Below are positions 20,266 through 32,600 of a stretch of 64,000 bases of DNA, piece after piece. The notes below the pieces were generated by a model. It ran no database searches. It saw nothing but the letters and a program-made list of their open reading frames with translations, and was not told where the DNA came from. The position numbers and the translations under genes were made by a program. The number at the start of each line of letters is the position of its first letter. Position 1 is the first letter of the stretch. This DNA comes from Paralithodes platypus (taxonomy: Eukaryota; Arthropoda; Malacostraca; Decapoda; Lithodidae): NCBI GenBank assembly GCA_032716605.1, contig CM064509.1, positions 51,042,022 through 51,106,021 of the forward strand, written 5' to 3'.

Positions 20266-21524
20266 TTACTTTATTTGTGTGTAGCCTACAATAGAATTAT
20301 TTCTGAATTTATTACTTGAAGATAACCTGGCTTTCTTGTTTTGTTTTTTCACTGTCAACCCAGGAGCCATTTCCCTTCTCGTTGGAAAGGGTTGTGGCCC
20401 TATTAGGTATGTAAAATTGACAACCTTCATGACTGACATGTGTTCTATGAACATTATATAATTATTGGCAAGGAAAATTATATAAAAGTGGTGTACATTA
20501 TGGCAAAGATATACAACTGTATAAACATTCTCATATATTTACATAACAATAACAATGCATGGAAACAATTGCGCATAGCTCGCGAACCAATTACGCTATA
20601 TTATTTTGGTTTTCACCATTAGAAAGAGCAAAATTTTCCGATTCCGGTGATATATACAGTTATATACGTATCCAAGCAAATAACGCAACGATGAGCTGGG
20701 AAACAGCTCGGAACCCGGCTAGCGTCGGCGGAACAGAGACGGGTGAAGCGTAAATATTCGCATTTTGGCTCTTCATTTCAAATATTCATAGCGCAAAAAC
20801 TATTTGTCGTAGGAACTTCTAGTTTTTTTTATACTCATCAGTATTATTTGCCGTATTCATACAGCCTAAATTTAAGACCATACACTTCGTAACAACGAAA
20901 TAAATCGAAAATGTTATAAACCATATCAATCAAAATCATATATTTTGTTTTTTCGGTCACTGCTTGAGAACTATTGAAGATAAACAGTTTCTGTTTTCAG
21001 ATTTGGAAAGAGGAGAAACAATACTAATATTTGAGCTAACAAAAATATATGGTCATCACTCACAATTTAGAGATAAGACGGTGTGAAGACAATTGCATGG
21101 GAAATAATTGTATTCCGGACTCATTTACACTTTCATATTTCGATTTATTTAAAAAACAAATTGTGTTATCATGTACTATAAATATTCCTCTTTCCATTGA
21201 CATATGATACATCACAATAAACAGCATTCTGGTGGATAAAAATACAGAAAAACACAAGGCTTCGAAAACTCGCCCAGCCTGGTATTTCATGGCAAAGTTA
21301 GAGGTCTTACCATAAGTTAGATATTTAAGTTGCCGGAGCTGGGAGGGTTAATAACTCTGATGTCAAACAATGTTGCATTGCTTTTTTGGTTTCATATCAC
21401 GACTGACGATGACTTCCAAACCTTTTGTAATAATTGAGTTACTTAATTCCATGTTATTTAGCCATCTAGATACCACTGATATTGCGTCTTGCCCCTGTCA
21501 CCACATCAGATTGGTGAGCAAATT
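20266..21524. other. No recognisable gene
   Basis: AT-rich, unique-looking. A GGGAGGGTTAA at 21341-21351 is a possible piggyBac-type end. No convincing open frame. Confidence 0.4.
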
Positions 21525-21665
21525 ATATATTTTTTTCTTCCGAGATATAGCTGGTGGTTACTGGCTACCCTGGCCTTGAATAAGGAGATGGGTAATAGAA
21601 TCGGACATCACAAAAATGCATTGATCTATTGAATCTCCTCATACGGGAGATATGTGGACCGTAAT
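21525..21665 (+). repeat. SINE body fragment
   Basis: It shares GAGATATAGC, GGTTACTGGCT, AAGGAGATGGGTAAT and GGAGATA with the SINE at 31454-31690, in the same order. The tRNA head is missing. Confidence 0.5.
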
Positions 21666-22914
21666 TATTGACGAAACAAATATTGTTAAATTGTTATCCT
21701 GAAATTTCTCTCGATTTCCCAATGTTCACTAAACTGCTTGTATTTATCTACATTAAATATCAACTGACAAGGTATTGCACCATTCGGGTAGTGTATCAAA
21801 TTATTTTTGGAGAGCACGAATCGTTATCAGGATCACTAATTCAACCTATATTTAGTGTCATTTGAAAAATTGGCAATCTTTTTAGGTCGTTAATGTAAAA
21901 AAATAACAATTGAGGAACTAAAACTGACCATCGTGTAAGACCCTAACCTTCACTACACCCCAATCTGATTGTATAGGCTACTGTTAATGTTAATTATTGG
22001 TTTCCTACTAATTAGCCATGGTCTAATTCACGTAATATAGTTCTCCCTATTCCATGAGCTGCTTCTTTAATCAGCAATCTTTCATGTGGATATTTATCGA
22101 AAACTTTACTGACATGTCAATATCTTTGAAGGTATTTTTTGTCTGTTTATCGATTCGTATGCTTAGGAAAAGAAAGGTTAATAGATAGGAGACACACGCA
22201 GCCAACACGGTTAAATTCCATTACAAGATTGATGATTAAGCATTTAACAAATGTGATAGCAGCATACTACTCTTAATATGACGTTTTTAATTTAGTCAGT
22301 AGCCAGCCCTTATTCCCATAAGGGGTAGGGAGTATAAACAAGAAACACATGAAAGGAGGCAAAACAAGAGGCGGCAGGGGAAGAATCCATACAACAGTTC
22401 GCACACAAACATTCGGAAACCTCAATCACTTATTAGCCCCCAAGATGAGTGGCTTCACCTCAGATGCTATAAACGTTCGGACAAATTAAGTCTCTTAGTC
22501 ATTTAGCTGTATAAAATTACATTTTATTGAGTAACATCTAATACAGTTGATGCATATAAACGTTTAGGATAACTCATAAAATCTATACCCGGTGTCAGCG
22601 AACTTGGAGCTAATCCTGACCGCATAACATCTTATAAAGAACAAAACAAATATATGAGTAGATCAGGAAATAGATGTAGAAATTGACTACCAGTTTCTTG
22701 AGCACTTTCTGGGTTATAGAACGGCTAAGGATAAGAATTACAGCCAATGTCGCTGACACCAACACCAAGTATAGTGTTAAGGAGGCCGGGGCTTTTATTA
22801 AAACAATCACTAAAAAGTGTATAATAGATTATAAAATAACAATCTATGCAACTTAGTGTGTTCATTTTAAGTTATGTATACAATGTGGATCTATAAAGTA
22901 GTGACGCTTACCAT
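21666..22914. other. No recognisable gene
   Basis: AT-rich. It includes a short repeat-like stretch near 22303-22345 (CCTTATTCCCATAAGGGGTA) of unknown type. Confidence 0.35.
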
Positions 22915-22975
22915 TCTGGTGTGCGAGTGTGTGTGTGTGCTAATCTACAAAGTTTGTCGCGCGTAAATCTATTAT

Positions 22976-23042
<67 letters not shown>

Positions 23043-23262
23043 CTTCTAATATGATACAAACAAATAATGATAGCAATATTGTCATATGTAGCGCCCAACG
23101 AGTGCGAGTACTGTGTGCCCTGGCTGTGGTAGTGTAGGTGGTGGGGGCTGCCTACGGGTCTCTGCTAGACAGGACCACACGGGCTTGGGATGGGAGTGCA
23201 AACTAGACAGGTGCCACATACCTAATATTTTGTCGCAAAACTTAGTTGGGCTACTGTACATC
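22915..23262 (-). repeat. Repeat X, third copy, with (GA)n
   Basis: Matches 3212-3370 and 6350-6500 in inverted orientation. It includes a GT run and a ~58-bp GA run (22981-23038). It ends directly at the broken start of gypsy element 2, replacing that element's gag and protease. Confidence 0.65.
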
Positions 23263-25740
23263 CTCTGGTGCCCTTGCCAGTGTTCGAGAACCCTTTCATT
23301 CGGGTGGTAGTGGATATCGTTGGCCCAGAATGGGTTTCCCCCATGAGGTGCAAAGTGATCAAGGAACTAATTTAACTTCCAATATATTTCAGCAGTCCCT
23401 GGAGGAATTGGGTATCGAACATGTGAAGTCCAGCTCCTACCACCCTGAGAGTCAAGGGGTCCTCGAACGATACCATCAAACATTAAAAGCGATGTTGAGA
23501 AAATATTGTGAGGAAACTGGAGGTGATTGGGATAAGGGGGTACCTTTTCTTTTGTTTGCCACCCGTGAGCTTCCGACTGAATCTCTGGGCTTCTCACCCA
23601 ACAAACTAGTTTTCGTTCACCAGGTACGTGGCCCTTTGCAGCTATTACAGGACAGCCTAGTTAGCTAGGAAGGAAACCAAAATCTCCTAAAGTATGTGTC
23701 AGATTTCAAAACCCGGCTGAGATCCTCGTGCGAGTTTGCAGCACAGAATCTAAGAGTGGCTAAAGACACCATGAAAGTATGGTACAATAAAAGAGCCCGT
23801 GTGAGGGAGTTTCAGCCCGTTAATGAGGTCTTGGTTCTCATTCCCCTTTTCGGCCAACCTTTATCAGCAAAGCTTAGAGGCCCATATAAAGTAGTAAAAA
23901 GGGTGAGTGTTACTGACTACTTAGTGGCTACCCCAGACAGGAGGAAGCCTAAGCAAGTATTGCACATCAATATGTTAAAACCCTATCATAGACTGACTCC
24001 TCTCCTCCAGATTCTCCTTCTGTGGCAGCAATAAATGAAAGGACCTGTGGACATCCTGGTGCGGGTGATATTCGTAGTTCTTACCCACAGATCTCGCAGC
24101 AGACTGTCCCAGATCCTGAAGGTATCGATAATGACTTTGACTTGTCATGTGGTCTATCAAACTTTAAATGTAATTCTGTAGTATGGGGGGAATTACCAAC
24201 AACATTATGTCATCTTCCCTCCGAGAAAGCTAACCAACTAATCCATGTTTTATCCCAGTTTCCCAGTGTGTTCCGTGATACTCCAGAGCTCTCCTCTTGG
24301 GCCGTGCATGCCATAGATTTCGGGGATGCAGCACCAATTAAATTATCCCCATACCGTGTCTCACCACAGCGCAGGAGTATTCTGCAAGTTGAATTAGATT
24401 TCATGTTGTCAAATGACCTAATTACTAGGGCCTTAAGCCAGTGGAGTAGTCCAGTCACACTTGTGCCTAAACCAGACTGGAGTTATAGATGGACTATTAT
24501 TACATGGACTACAGACAAGTCAATGCCGTAACAAAAAATGATACCTATCCACTGCCACGGATTGATGATTGTATTGACCAGATTGGCACAGCCAGATATA
24601 TGAGTAAAATTTACCTTATGAAAGGATATTGGCAGGTACCTCTCACTTCCCAAGCAAGGGAGATTTCATGCTTTGTAGTGAATAATCAAGCCTTCTGCTG
24701 TGAAGTAATGCGTTATGGCTTAAAAAACGCTCCAGCTACCTTTCAGCGCCTAATGAATCAGGTGACTGAGGGGGTAACTGGATGTGTAGTCTACATCGAT
24801 GATATCCTCCTCTTTTCTCATACATGGGAAGAACATCTACAACAAATCAGATTGTTTTTTTTAACCTTGCTGAAACAAATCTAGTAGTGAAAGAAATGCA
24901 CTTTCATCAAGAGTACCGTCCAATATCTTTGATATACAGTAGGACAGGGCCAGGTTGCACCTCCTCATGCTAAAGTAGAGTCTATTTTAAATTTCCCAAC
25001 GCCTACAAATAAAAAGGAAATCCAAAGATACTTAGGAATGATTGGGTATTATAGGAGATTTATTCTAAATTTCTCAAGGTTAACAGCACCTTTAACAGAT
25101 GACTAACTCTCTAGATCAAACCCTTATCTCTTAGCTTAGATTTAGATAACCCAGTATAGGCAGATGCCTTATAAACATATAGAAAACTTACAAACCAGAC
25201 TGTAGCACCTATCTCCATAAGGATGTGAAGTTTAACTTGTCCTCCGAATGTGAGGAAGCTTTCACTGCTACTAAGTATATTCTATCTAGCTATCCTGTTC
25301 TCCGTGCCCCTGATTTCACCAGATCTTTCTCCCTAGCTGTTGATGCCAGTAATACCGGGGTCGGAGCCGTGTTGCTACAGGAGGATGACTGTAAAGTATT
25401 GCATCCAGTTTGCTATTTCAGTAAAAAGTTAAATTCTGCTCAACGTAATTACTCTGTAGTAGAAAAGGAGCTGTTAGCATTGATTTTGTCTCTTCAATAC
25501 TTTAGTGTCTATGTTCAATCTGCCCCTGGTTCCATCACCCTATACTGACCATCACCCATTAAAACTTTTGCACAAGTTCCAAAATAAGAACCAAAGACTG
25601 ACCAGGTGGAGCTTGTTGCTGCAGGAGTACGCCTTAGATGTAACACATATTAAGGTGTCCATAATATGCTAGCAGATTGTTTGTCAAGAGTCTAAAATAT
25701 TGTCATATACTTTCCTCCCATGACCTCTTTTCTAGCGGGG
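23263..25740 (+). pseudogene. Ty3/gypsy element 2, integrase-RT-RNase H, degenerate
   Basis: Gag and protease are missing. The integrase starts with FIRVVVDIVGP (first catalytic Asp) in one frame, then an internal deletion, then VQSDQGTN and GVLERYHQ (second Asp and Glu) in another. The integrase C-terminal region (YNKRARVREFQPV; ATPDRRKPKQVLHINMLKPY) follows and is then followed, not preceded, by RT: FDNMKSN-side linker, LPRIDD, KNAPATFQRLMNQV, and the YIDD box at about 24797. RNase H (AVDASNTGVGAVLLQ, VEKELLAL) is at 25225-25548, with a shifted C-terminal end. Several frameshifts and stops, and ~110 bp of foreign sequence before RNase H, make it clearly dead. Same IN-before-RT order as element 1, but a different family with a different LTR. 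Confidence 0.85.
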
Positions 25741-25751
25741 TAACATCTAGG

Positions 25752-26602
25752 TGTAACATCCGAGGATACCAGGATGTAATGTGATAAGACAACAAGCTGT
25801 GGGCTGTGACTGTACACCTCGTGGCAAGCTTTCTCTCTCTCTTTCTTTCTACCTTCAACCCCTGCGTACGTGACTAGAGAGACAGAGAGAGCGCGCGCTC
25901 AGCTGTTTCCCGCCAAATTCCACCTGCCTGAGGGAACCGGGCGGGCGATGACGTAGTGACCCCTCCATTTCTCCCACCTATTTCACACCTGTTATTGGAC
26001 CACCACACCTGCCTCTCACCTGTAATTGGTCGACGTGATCTGACTATCTGTGATTGGAAGCGGCATGTGTATCCTGGCCTATGTGACTCCTCATTGGACT
26101 AGCGTGGACAGAGAAGGTTATAAATAGCTTGATATTTGAGGGTTCAAATCAGTACATTCTTGGCTAGGGAAGAGAGCAGTGGCAGGGAAGACGAGACAGA
26201 CTTAACAGGCTTGTATAATTGGTGTTATTATGTGTTAAGAGCGTCCCTGGCGACCTCTTACTCGTTAGTTAGGGAATATTCGTGACTGTTAAATAACTAG
26301 AGGTATGTCGGAAACACTTAGCCTCATTATGATTTAGGATTTTGTGATTGGAGATTTAGTTTTGAGACTAGATATAATTTTGTGATTGGATATTGAATAT
26401 TGGAGATTTGATGTGATATAGTAACTAATTTATCTGTTTGACATTATACTAAAGTTAATACTTAATGACTTGATGTAAAATTATTGTCATTAGTAATTAA
26501 GCAGTGTTTTAAGTCCTATTAAATTGTTGTAACTTAAATTTATATTTTAAAGCAAACCAGCTTTATTATATGTAGTTAAAGTGAAACAAAACGGATACAA
26601 CA
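25752..26602 (+). mobile_element. 3' LTR of gypsy element 2
   Basis: It begins TGTAACATCC after a G-rich tract (AGCGGGG) that may be the polypurine tract. The proposed end, GGATACAACA at 26602, is the imperfect inverse of the start (TGTWRYATCC), giving 851 bp. A TATA box (TTATAAATAG) lies at about 26118. The first 385 bp match the fragment at 2805-3188. The 3' limit is inferred from the terminal inverted repeat. Confidence 0.7.
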
Positions 26603-26792
26603 CGATCCTGAAGTACTAAATGTTAATTTCCTTCATAATCACCTAATGTTTTTTGTGGTTGTTAAATACTATATTTGCTTTATAAATACAATTCCATTTG
26701 TATATGTGACTGTTATATTCCCTGATCTAATATATTGATTCATTAAAAGTTTTGCATTAATAAGAAAGAATAAGAATAACTAATTGGCTAAC

Positions 26793-26826
<34 letters not shown>

Positions 26827-27028
26827 TTTAACAAACGTAAAAAGGACAATGATTAATGAATAACAACGACAGAGAATAAGAGAACCGTAAATCATAATCT
26901 TTAAAAGGTTAACAAACTGAATGAATTATATATATCAAAGATCTTAATAATATTTATATTTTAATACTAATCAAGATTCATTAAAATTCCTTACGATTAT
27001 ACAAAGCTTTTACTCTATTTTTTAATTA
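26603..27028. other. AT-rich spacer with (ATA)n
   Basis: No gene seen. An (AAT)n run of about 33 bp is at 26793-26825. Confidence 0.5.
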
Positions 27029-27620
27029 TAGCCTACTGAATATTAAACCTTGACATAATTATAGCCTACTGAATATTAAACCTTGACATAATTATAGCCT
27101 ACTGAATATTAAACCTTGACATAATTATAGCCTACTGAATATTAAACCTTGACATAATTATAGCCTACTGAATATTAAACCTTGACATAATTATAGCCTA
27201 CTGAATATTAAACCTTGACATAATTATAGCCTACTGAATATTAAACCTTGACATAATTATAGCCTACTGAATATTAAACCTTGACATAATTATAGCCTAC
27301 TGAATATTAAACCTTGACATAATTATAGCCTACTGAATATTAAACCTTGACATAATTATAGCCTACTGAATATTAAACCTTGACATAATTATAGCCTACT
27401 GAATATTAAACCTTGACATAATTATAGCTACTGAATATTAAACCTTGACATAATTATAGCCTACTGAATATTAAACCTTGACATAATTATAGCTACTGAA
27501 TATTAAACCTTGACATAATTATAGCCTACTGAATATTAAACCTTGACATAATTATAGCCTACTGAATAGTAAACCTTGACATAATTATAGCCTACTGAAT
27601 ATTAAACCTTGACATGATTC
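27029..27620. repeat. 33-bp minisatellite, ~18 copies
   Basis: The unit begins TAGCCTACTGAATATTAAAC and continues CTTGACATAATTA. Copies are almost identical. Two (27425, 27490) lack one C; one has a single substitution near 27569. High copy identity means recent expansion. Confidence 0.95.
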
Positions 27621-28689
27621 TATATGACTTGAAATAGTTTCATGATTGATCATAATTGTAGTGTATCAGAGTATAAAGGATAAATAGTCCCAACAGCTAA
27701 AAGGAAAGCAAGTAACAACATAACAAACTTTAACATTTTAAGTTCTATTGGCCTTCAGCTGTTCGATACCTTATCATAGTGTCTGTTTTGTCTAGTTTTA
27801 TCAAATTATCACTTCTGAATCAAGATACGTAACAATATATATACATATATATATTATATATATATACCCGGTATATATACTGTATATGACACATCTACTG
27901 TATATGTTTGCCATATTTAGTCTCTTTTAGCTAATTCAACTCAGCATGATAACATTCATGGCACAAAATCAACTTCCACTCCCGCCTTTTCAGGGTTGGT
28001 ATGCAGATTTTTTAATCATGAACATTTTAATCGGGTACATTACATATACCATAATACTATAAATAAATATGCCATGAATCAGGTATGGTAACATATCACC
28101 ATAATATTTCTAGCCTTACTTTTGCAAGGTTAAGTATGCAATGTTCTTACCTTGCAAAATGCATATAAGTTCATTTCCAGGCAGATATCTATTTGGTTTC
28201 AAAACCTCAGATCAGTACCTCAAAAAATACAACAATGGTAAACAAATGCTTAATCCTCTGCTCTGCAGGAACGGCTCTGCAGCTTCTCAATGTTCTAGTC
28301 ATTAGACGAAAGAGAACATTATGTAAGGCCTTAAGTATAATGGTTACCTTATTATAGATAATATCTTGACTAATTTAAGGTAAATGTTTTTATAAGTTTA
28401 GGTATGCATAGGTGATTCATATCTGTCATATCTATTTACATACCAAATTACAATTAAATAGCTCAACAAATACTTCAAAATCAAAATGTGTCCATTTAAC
28501 AGACGACTTCTGTTCATTCACACGAAACATAAATTAATCGAAAAATAGATCATCGATGCAGGCAAAGACATTCAAAATGTTTGCTTAGTTACAATCCTTT
28601 AAATACCGTGGTTTCCAAACTTTAGGTCAATTTCTCAATAAAGTATGATACATACATACATTGGTTTAACGTCATTTTTCCATTACATG
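27621..28689. other. No recognisable gene
   Basis: AT-rich, with a TA-rich palindromic stretch at 27835-27895. Confidence 0.4.
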
Positions 28690-29260
28690 CATTGTAACGG
28701 CTCAGACTGGGTTGCCTTTCAGTAGTTGGAGTGTACTGTAGTACAATAAAGTCCTGCCACAGCACTGCCCCACCAAGTCATCACAGTGGCTGATGTTGGT
28801 ATAGTGCTAACCGTGCCTCAGCAAGACTCAACAGAGTCCCCCTGCAGCACTTGCACCTGCAGTATCTGCAACCACACCAGCCTTAACAGTGCTACAAAAA
28901 GACAGCACCATAACAAGACTCTACTGTATATTAGGCAATTGGACTATAGACCAATAAAGTCCTGCCCCAACACTGCTCCAACATGCAAACACTGTTGCCG
29001 ACACAGGTGTGGTGCCAAACGGCGCCCAGGTAAGACTCAGTCCCCTGTAGCACCTATCCGCACCCCACCAGCCTCGGCAGTGTCATTCCAAGACAGTGCT
29101 AAGATAAAGACTTTATTGTCTAGTAATGGCTGTTGGTCCACACGTCTATCGCCATCCCCCCTATTAGTCGCCTTGTACGACACGCAGTAGGATGCGTGAG
29201 GCATATTCTTTGTTTTCCTCCACCATTAGATAAAGGCCCCCTTACCCCCTGGGGATATGA
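28690..29260 (-). repeat. Possible LINE 5'-end sequence with internal duplication
   Basis: Minus-strand GTGTCGTACAAGGCGACTAA at about 29160-29180 resembles GTGTCATAAGAGGCGACTAA at the 5' end of the RTE-like LINE (60500-60480). Two related blocks, each starting CAATAAAGTCCTGCC (28744 and 28961), form an imperfect direct repeat. A 134-codon plus frame here is Cys-rich but unrecognised. Confidence 0.35.
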
Positions 29261-30000
29261 CATGACAATCATACGGGAGGAACACAAACATAAATTAATT
29301 TCACAGGAAATTTGATCCTGTCAGGTGTCTTCACAAGAACTGATGGGGAGACTGATTTATATGACACGGCCTTCTGTTCAGACAGCCGGTTGAAGACCCT
29401 CTGTTCACAGGTGGGAGTCGAATATGTAGGCTATACCTATTTGGAACGGTGTTTTTGTAACAAAAGAAACAAAACGAATAGGCGTTTGTCTACATTTTAA
29501 CCCAGTTGGAGCTGCAAAATTTGATCGGATCTTAATGATGCCTTGAGCTACTTGGGCGAAACACGCATGTCAGCCAAGTTGCTCTGGGGAAAATAATCTC
29601 ATGACAGATGTAACAAATAACAATGAAAATACAAATGGGAATACCAGTCAACCACATTATTTGTTCGTAAACGTCTGTATCCTCTGAAATAAAATGGATG
29701 AGTTACATAAGACTGTAAGAGCATGGAATTCTACATAAGGTCGACCGGACAACACAACCTCAATACCTATAACACCCAATCCTTGTTTTTCAAACGACTA
29801 CGCTTGAAAATGCAGAAGTTATATCTTTTGAGAGTCTCTTTGCAGAGCAGGATGTACAACACTAATACGATAAGACACGAATATGCCACAGAGCTTTCGT
29901 TAAACCTCTTAAGGTTAATTTAAAGTTGAGGGAGATAGACAGGTTGGGGAGGTGAGAGGTCACTAAGAGTTAGAGAAATGTAAAGATGGATATACCGGGC
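29261..30000. other. No recognisable gene
   Basis: Unique-looking sequence, no convincing coding or repeat signal. Confidence 0.4.
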
Positions 30001-30514
30001 AAGATTATTTAAAATGGGACTTCAGAGGCTATCAACCCTTCTGGATTATTAAGCCAGCACACTGCAAGTCAAGTAAACAGTCAGGACTGGAGCCTCTTTC
30101 CGAGAACTCCAGTCCCTTTTCTGAGGAAGATAGGTAAAATAGGATTTCAGAAGCTATCAACCCTATTGGATTATTAAGCCAGCACACTGTACGTCTAGAA
30201 TAACATCAGGACCGAAGCCTCTCTGCGAGAAATCCAGTCCCTTGGCATCCTGAGGAAGATTAGTTAGTTAAAATAGGACTTCAGAGGCTATCAACCCTAT
30301 TGGATTATTAAGCCAGCACACTGTAAGTCAAGAACAACGTCAGCACTGGAGCCTCTCTGCGAAATCTCCAGTCCCTTGCTGAGGAAGATTTTGTTAAAAT
30401 AGGACTTCAGAGGCTAACAACCCTATTGGAATACTAAGCCAGCACACTGTAAGTCAAGAATACTGTCAGGACTGGAGCCTCTCTGCGAGAACCCCAGTCC
30501 CTTTCGCTGAGGAA

Positions 30515-31096
30515 CGATGAACGATGGGATCGATGTGGGGGGAGACCCCACGAGTGATGAAAGTAGAGTTGGAAGTCCAAGGTAAAGTGAAGAAGGATGA
30601 AGAGCTGGAGAGGTAAAAGATGGTGGGCTGAACCACCTTGGTATTGTTCTTGTTGGTTGTTGTGGTGGAGCTTTTTGGACTTGTTCAACTTGAGTTTCTT
30701 TCTAATTGTTTTCAGTTCACTTATGCTGGGGTGGTCAGGAGGCTCGGTGGTAGTTGTAGGAGTTGCAGGCGGGTCGTTGATGTTGGCGAAGCAGGATAAG
30801 GAGATTATTCGGGCTCTGGGTGCGATGGCGCAATTGAGATTGGTAGGTTCTTGAGCTGGCTCCTGTTCCTCCATCGGTGACAAATCTTGAGAAGTTTCCA
30901 GCTCCTCCCCTGGTGTCGAAGTTGCTGCTTCCTGGACTCTAGATGTTGGAGTCTTCTGAAGGCAGAGTGGTCGAGGCAGGAGAGGTTGAGTCTTCGGGTT
31001 GTTGGAAGGCTTCTTTTTGGGCGGCTTCTCGGTTGTTGTTCGGGCAAGGAGATCTGGAGGGATGATAATGGTAGGCAAGTCGTTGGCAGCCAGTAG
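30515..31096 (-). CDS. Hypothetical Pro/Thr/Lys-rich protein fragment in a retroposon
   Basis: The frame is open from the insertion boundary (LLAANDLPTIIIPPDLLAR) through about 195 codons and continues past the left insert boundary into the tandem array. No in-frame ATG lies near the boundary, so it looks like a 5'-truncated part of a longer ORF. It is rich in Thr, Pro and Lys (TEKPPKKKPSNN; TPTTTTEPPDHPSISELK) with a basic stretch (KTIRKKLKLNKSKKLHHNN). No motif is recognised. It shares composition, but no clear alignable sequence, with the ORF at 7833-8186. Confidence 0.3.
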
Positions 31097-31097
31097 A
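30515..31097 (-). mobile_element. Second small ORF-bearing retroposon
   Basis: It interrupts the tandem array and is flanked by a perfect duplication GCTGAGGAA (30506-30514 and 31098-31106). On the minus strand it ends in a short microsatellite-like tail with repeated ATCG (about 30515-30535). The 583-bp body is open in one frame from its first base. The build resembles the insert at 7535-8186: similar size, a single proline/lysine-rich ORF, no RT, a microsatellite tail. Confidence 0.7.
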
Positions 31098-31453
31098 GCT
31101 GAGGAAGATTTTAGTTAAACTAGGACTTCAGAGGCTATCAACCCTATTGGATTATTAAGCCAGCACACTAAGTCAACAGTAACGTCAGGACTGGAGCCTC
31201 TCTGCAAGAACTCCAGTCCCTTCTGAGAAAGATCAAATGTGGTCCAGTTTTATGGATAAATACTGCAATGGTTAAGGCGACTTGTTATACAAATAATTAA
31301 TTATACTGTAAATATACAGTACTATTATTGTATACTATAGATAGGGAGTTGAATATTCGTTTAACTTTCTATAAATTTAACAGTTTGCATTTTGCACTTG
31401 TTTTCTTAGAATAAGAATAATCCTCACACTGTTCTTTTCACATAGCCAGCCAT

Positions 31454-31690
31454 CCGGCTTGCTCAGTTGATAGTGTCTCTGCTTAACATCCCTGCAGTCT
31501 TGCGTTCAATCCCCGCTCAGATTGAACAGTTTTTCTGGGATATAGCCAGCGGTTACTGGCTCCCTTGAGCAAGAGAGATGGGTAATGGTATTTAGTTGAT
31601 TAAATAAGGTCAAGCATTTGTGAAGCCTCGAAGGAGGAGATACGGGCACTGTGTAAGTAACCAGAGATTATTTTTATTATTATTAATAGA
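31454..31690 (+). repeat. tRNA-derived SINE with (ATT)n tail
   Basis: The head has an A-box-like CTTGCTCAGTTGATAG and a B-box-like GCGTTCAATCC (31503-31513). The body includes GGGATATAGCCAGCGGTTAC and the tail is ATTATTATTA. A body fragment of the same family is at 21525-21665. Confidence 0.65.
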
Positions 31691-32600
31691 AACTTGGAGT
31701 ATGTGAACATTTTTGACTTCCCATCTGGGGAGGTAAGCAGTAGTAACTAGGATAACATGCATTATCCTATGTGTACCAAACTTAATAACTCACCACAGGC
31801 TCGTGAGAACAAAGGCAGAAAGATGAGCACCGCGGAAACGCTAATCCTATGCCACGAATATAAGAAATGTTTGACAAGCAATAATTTTGACCGCTTAATG
31901 TCTCAAAGCAAGGAATGGGACAGAAGAAGTAGTATAGGGGTGAGGAAAGGAGTAGGAGGAGGACATGAAGGCGTCGGGGCTTGACTCAACATACGTGACT
32001 TGTATCTCTTTGAATCTCTTTGTAGAGGAAGACGGATATGACAAACACGACATGGCATGAATATATGAAAGGTGAAACAAGCAAGCAAATTTACCCAGGA
32101 ATACTGCTGAGCCACAGAGATTTAAATCACAGGTCCTCATTAACATCTGAGTGAGAGAGAACACCAAGAGCACTGAGCTTGTTCATTACAGTCTAGGGGC
32201 TTTGCCCCTGATCTCGCGCCACCCCTATGTTTACATGGCAACGTCTGGATTCGAAGGCTAGGGTGACCTGAAAAATGCCATTCCTACTAATATCAGATCG
32301 GAAACCCAAGAGGGGACTTTACAACAGTCCGCTTATACCAGGCTCCTATTTATACTGTTAGGTGAAACTGAGGCGCACGAAGTGTTATGAGACTTGCCCG
32401 AATGTGTCTGCCCGAGGGTGCTCATCCTTCTGTACGCCTCCAACATTTGTATAGCCTTTCAAAATGATATGTGTGTTTTGGTAGGAATAAATTATACTCT
32501 CTACTAAGAGTTTAATTGTAATATATTTGAAACGTAAAATTAAGACATTCTATCTACGAGGTAAAGCCGCCAGGGCTGTTTGTCGATGAATTCCAGGGGC
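31691..32600. other. No recognisable gene
   Basis: Unique-looking sequence with no supported feature. Confidence 0.4.

Larger units (their letters stand above)
30005..31235. repeat. ~125-bp tandem repeat, five copies, split by an insert
   Basis: Copies start near 30013, 30143, 30268, 30400 and 31120 with AGGACTTCAGAGGCTATCAA and end with GGACTGGAG...CTCCAGTCC. The last two are separated by the insertion at 30515-31097. Each unit can form a hairpin from its GGACTGGAG/CTCCAGTCC arms, extended by an inner TCTC-TGC-GAGA. Confidence 0.85.

Noticed and set aside
27029..27620. CRISPR-like array
   Set aside because: The 33-bp units are contiguous, with no unique spacers; the same holds for the 28-, 30-, 39-, 40- and 43-bp arrays. 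These are minisatellites in a eukaryotic genome.
28786..29190. 134-codon Cys-rich plus frame as a secreted peptide or zinc protein
   Set aside because: No signal peptide; the region is an internally duplicated repeat resembling a LINE 5' end on the other strand.
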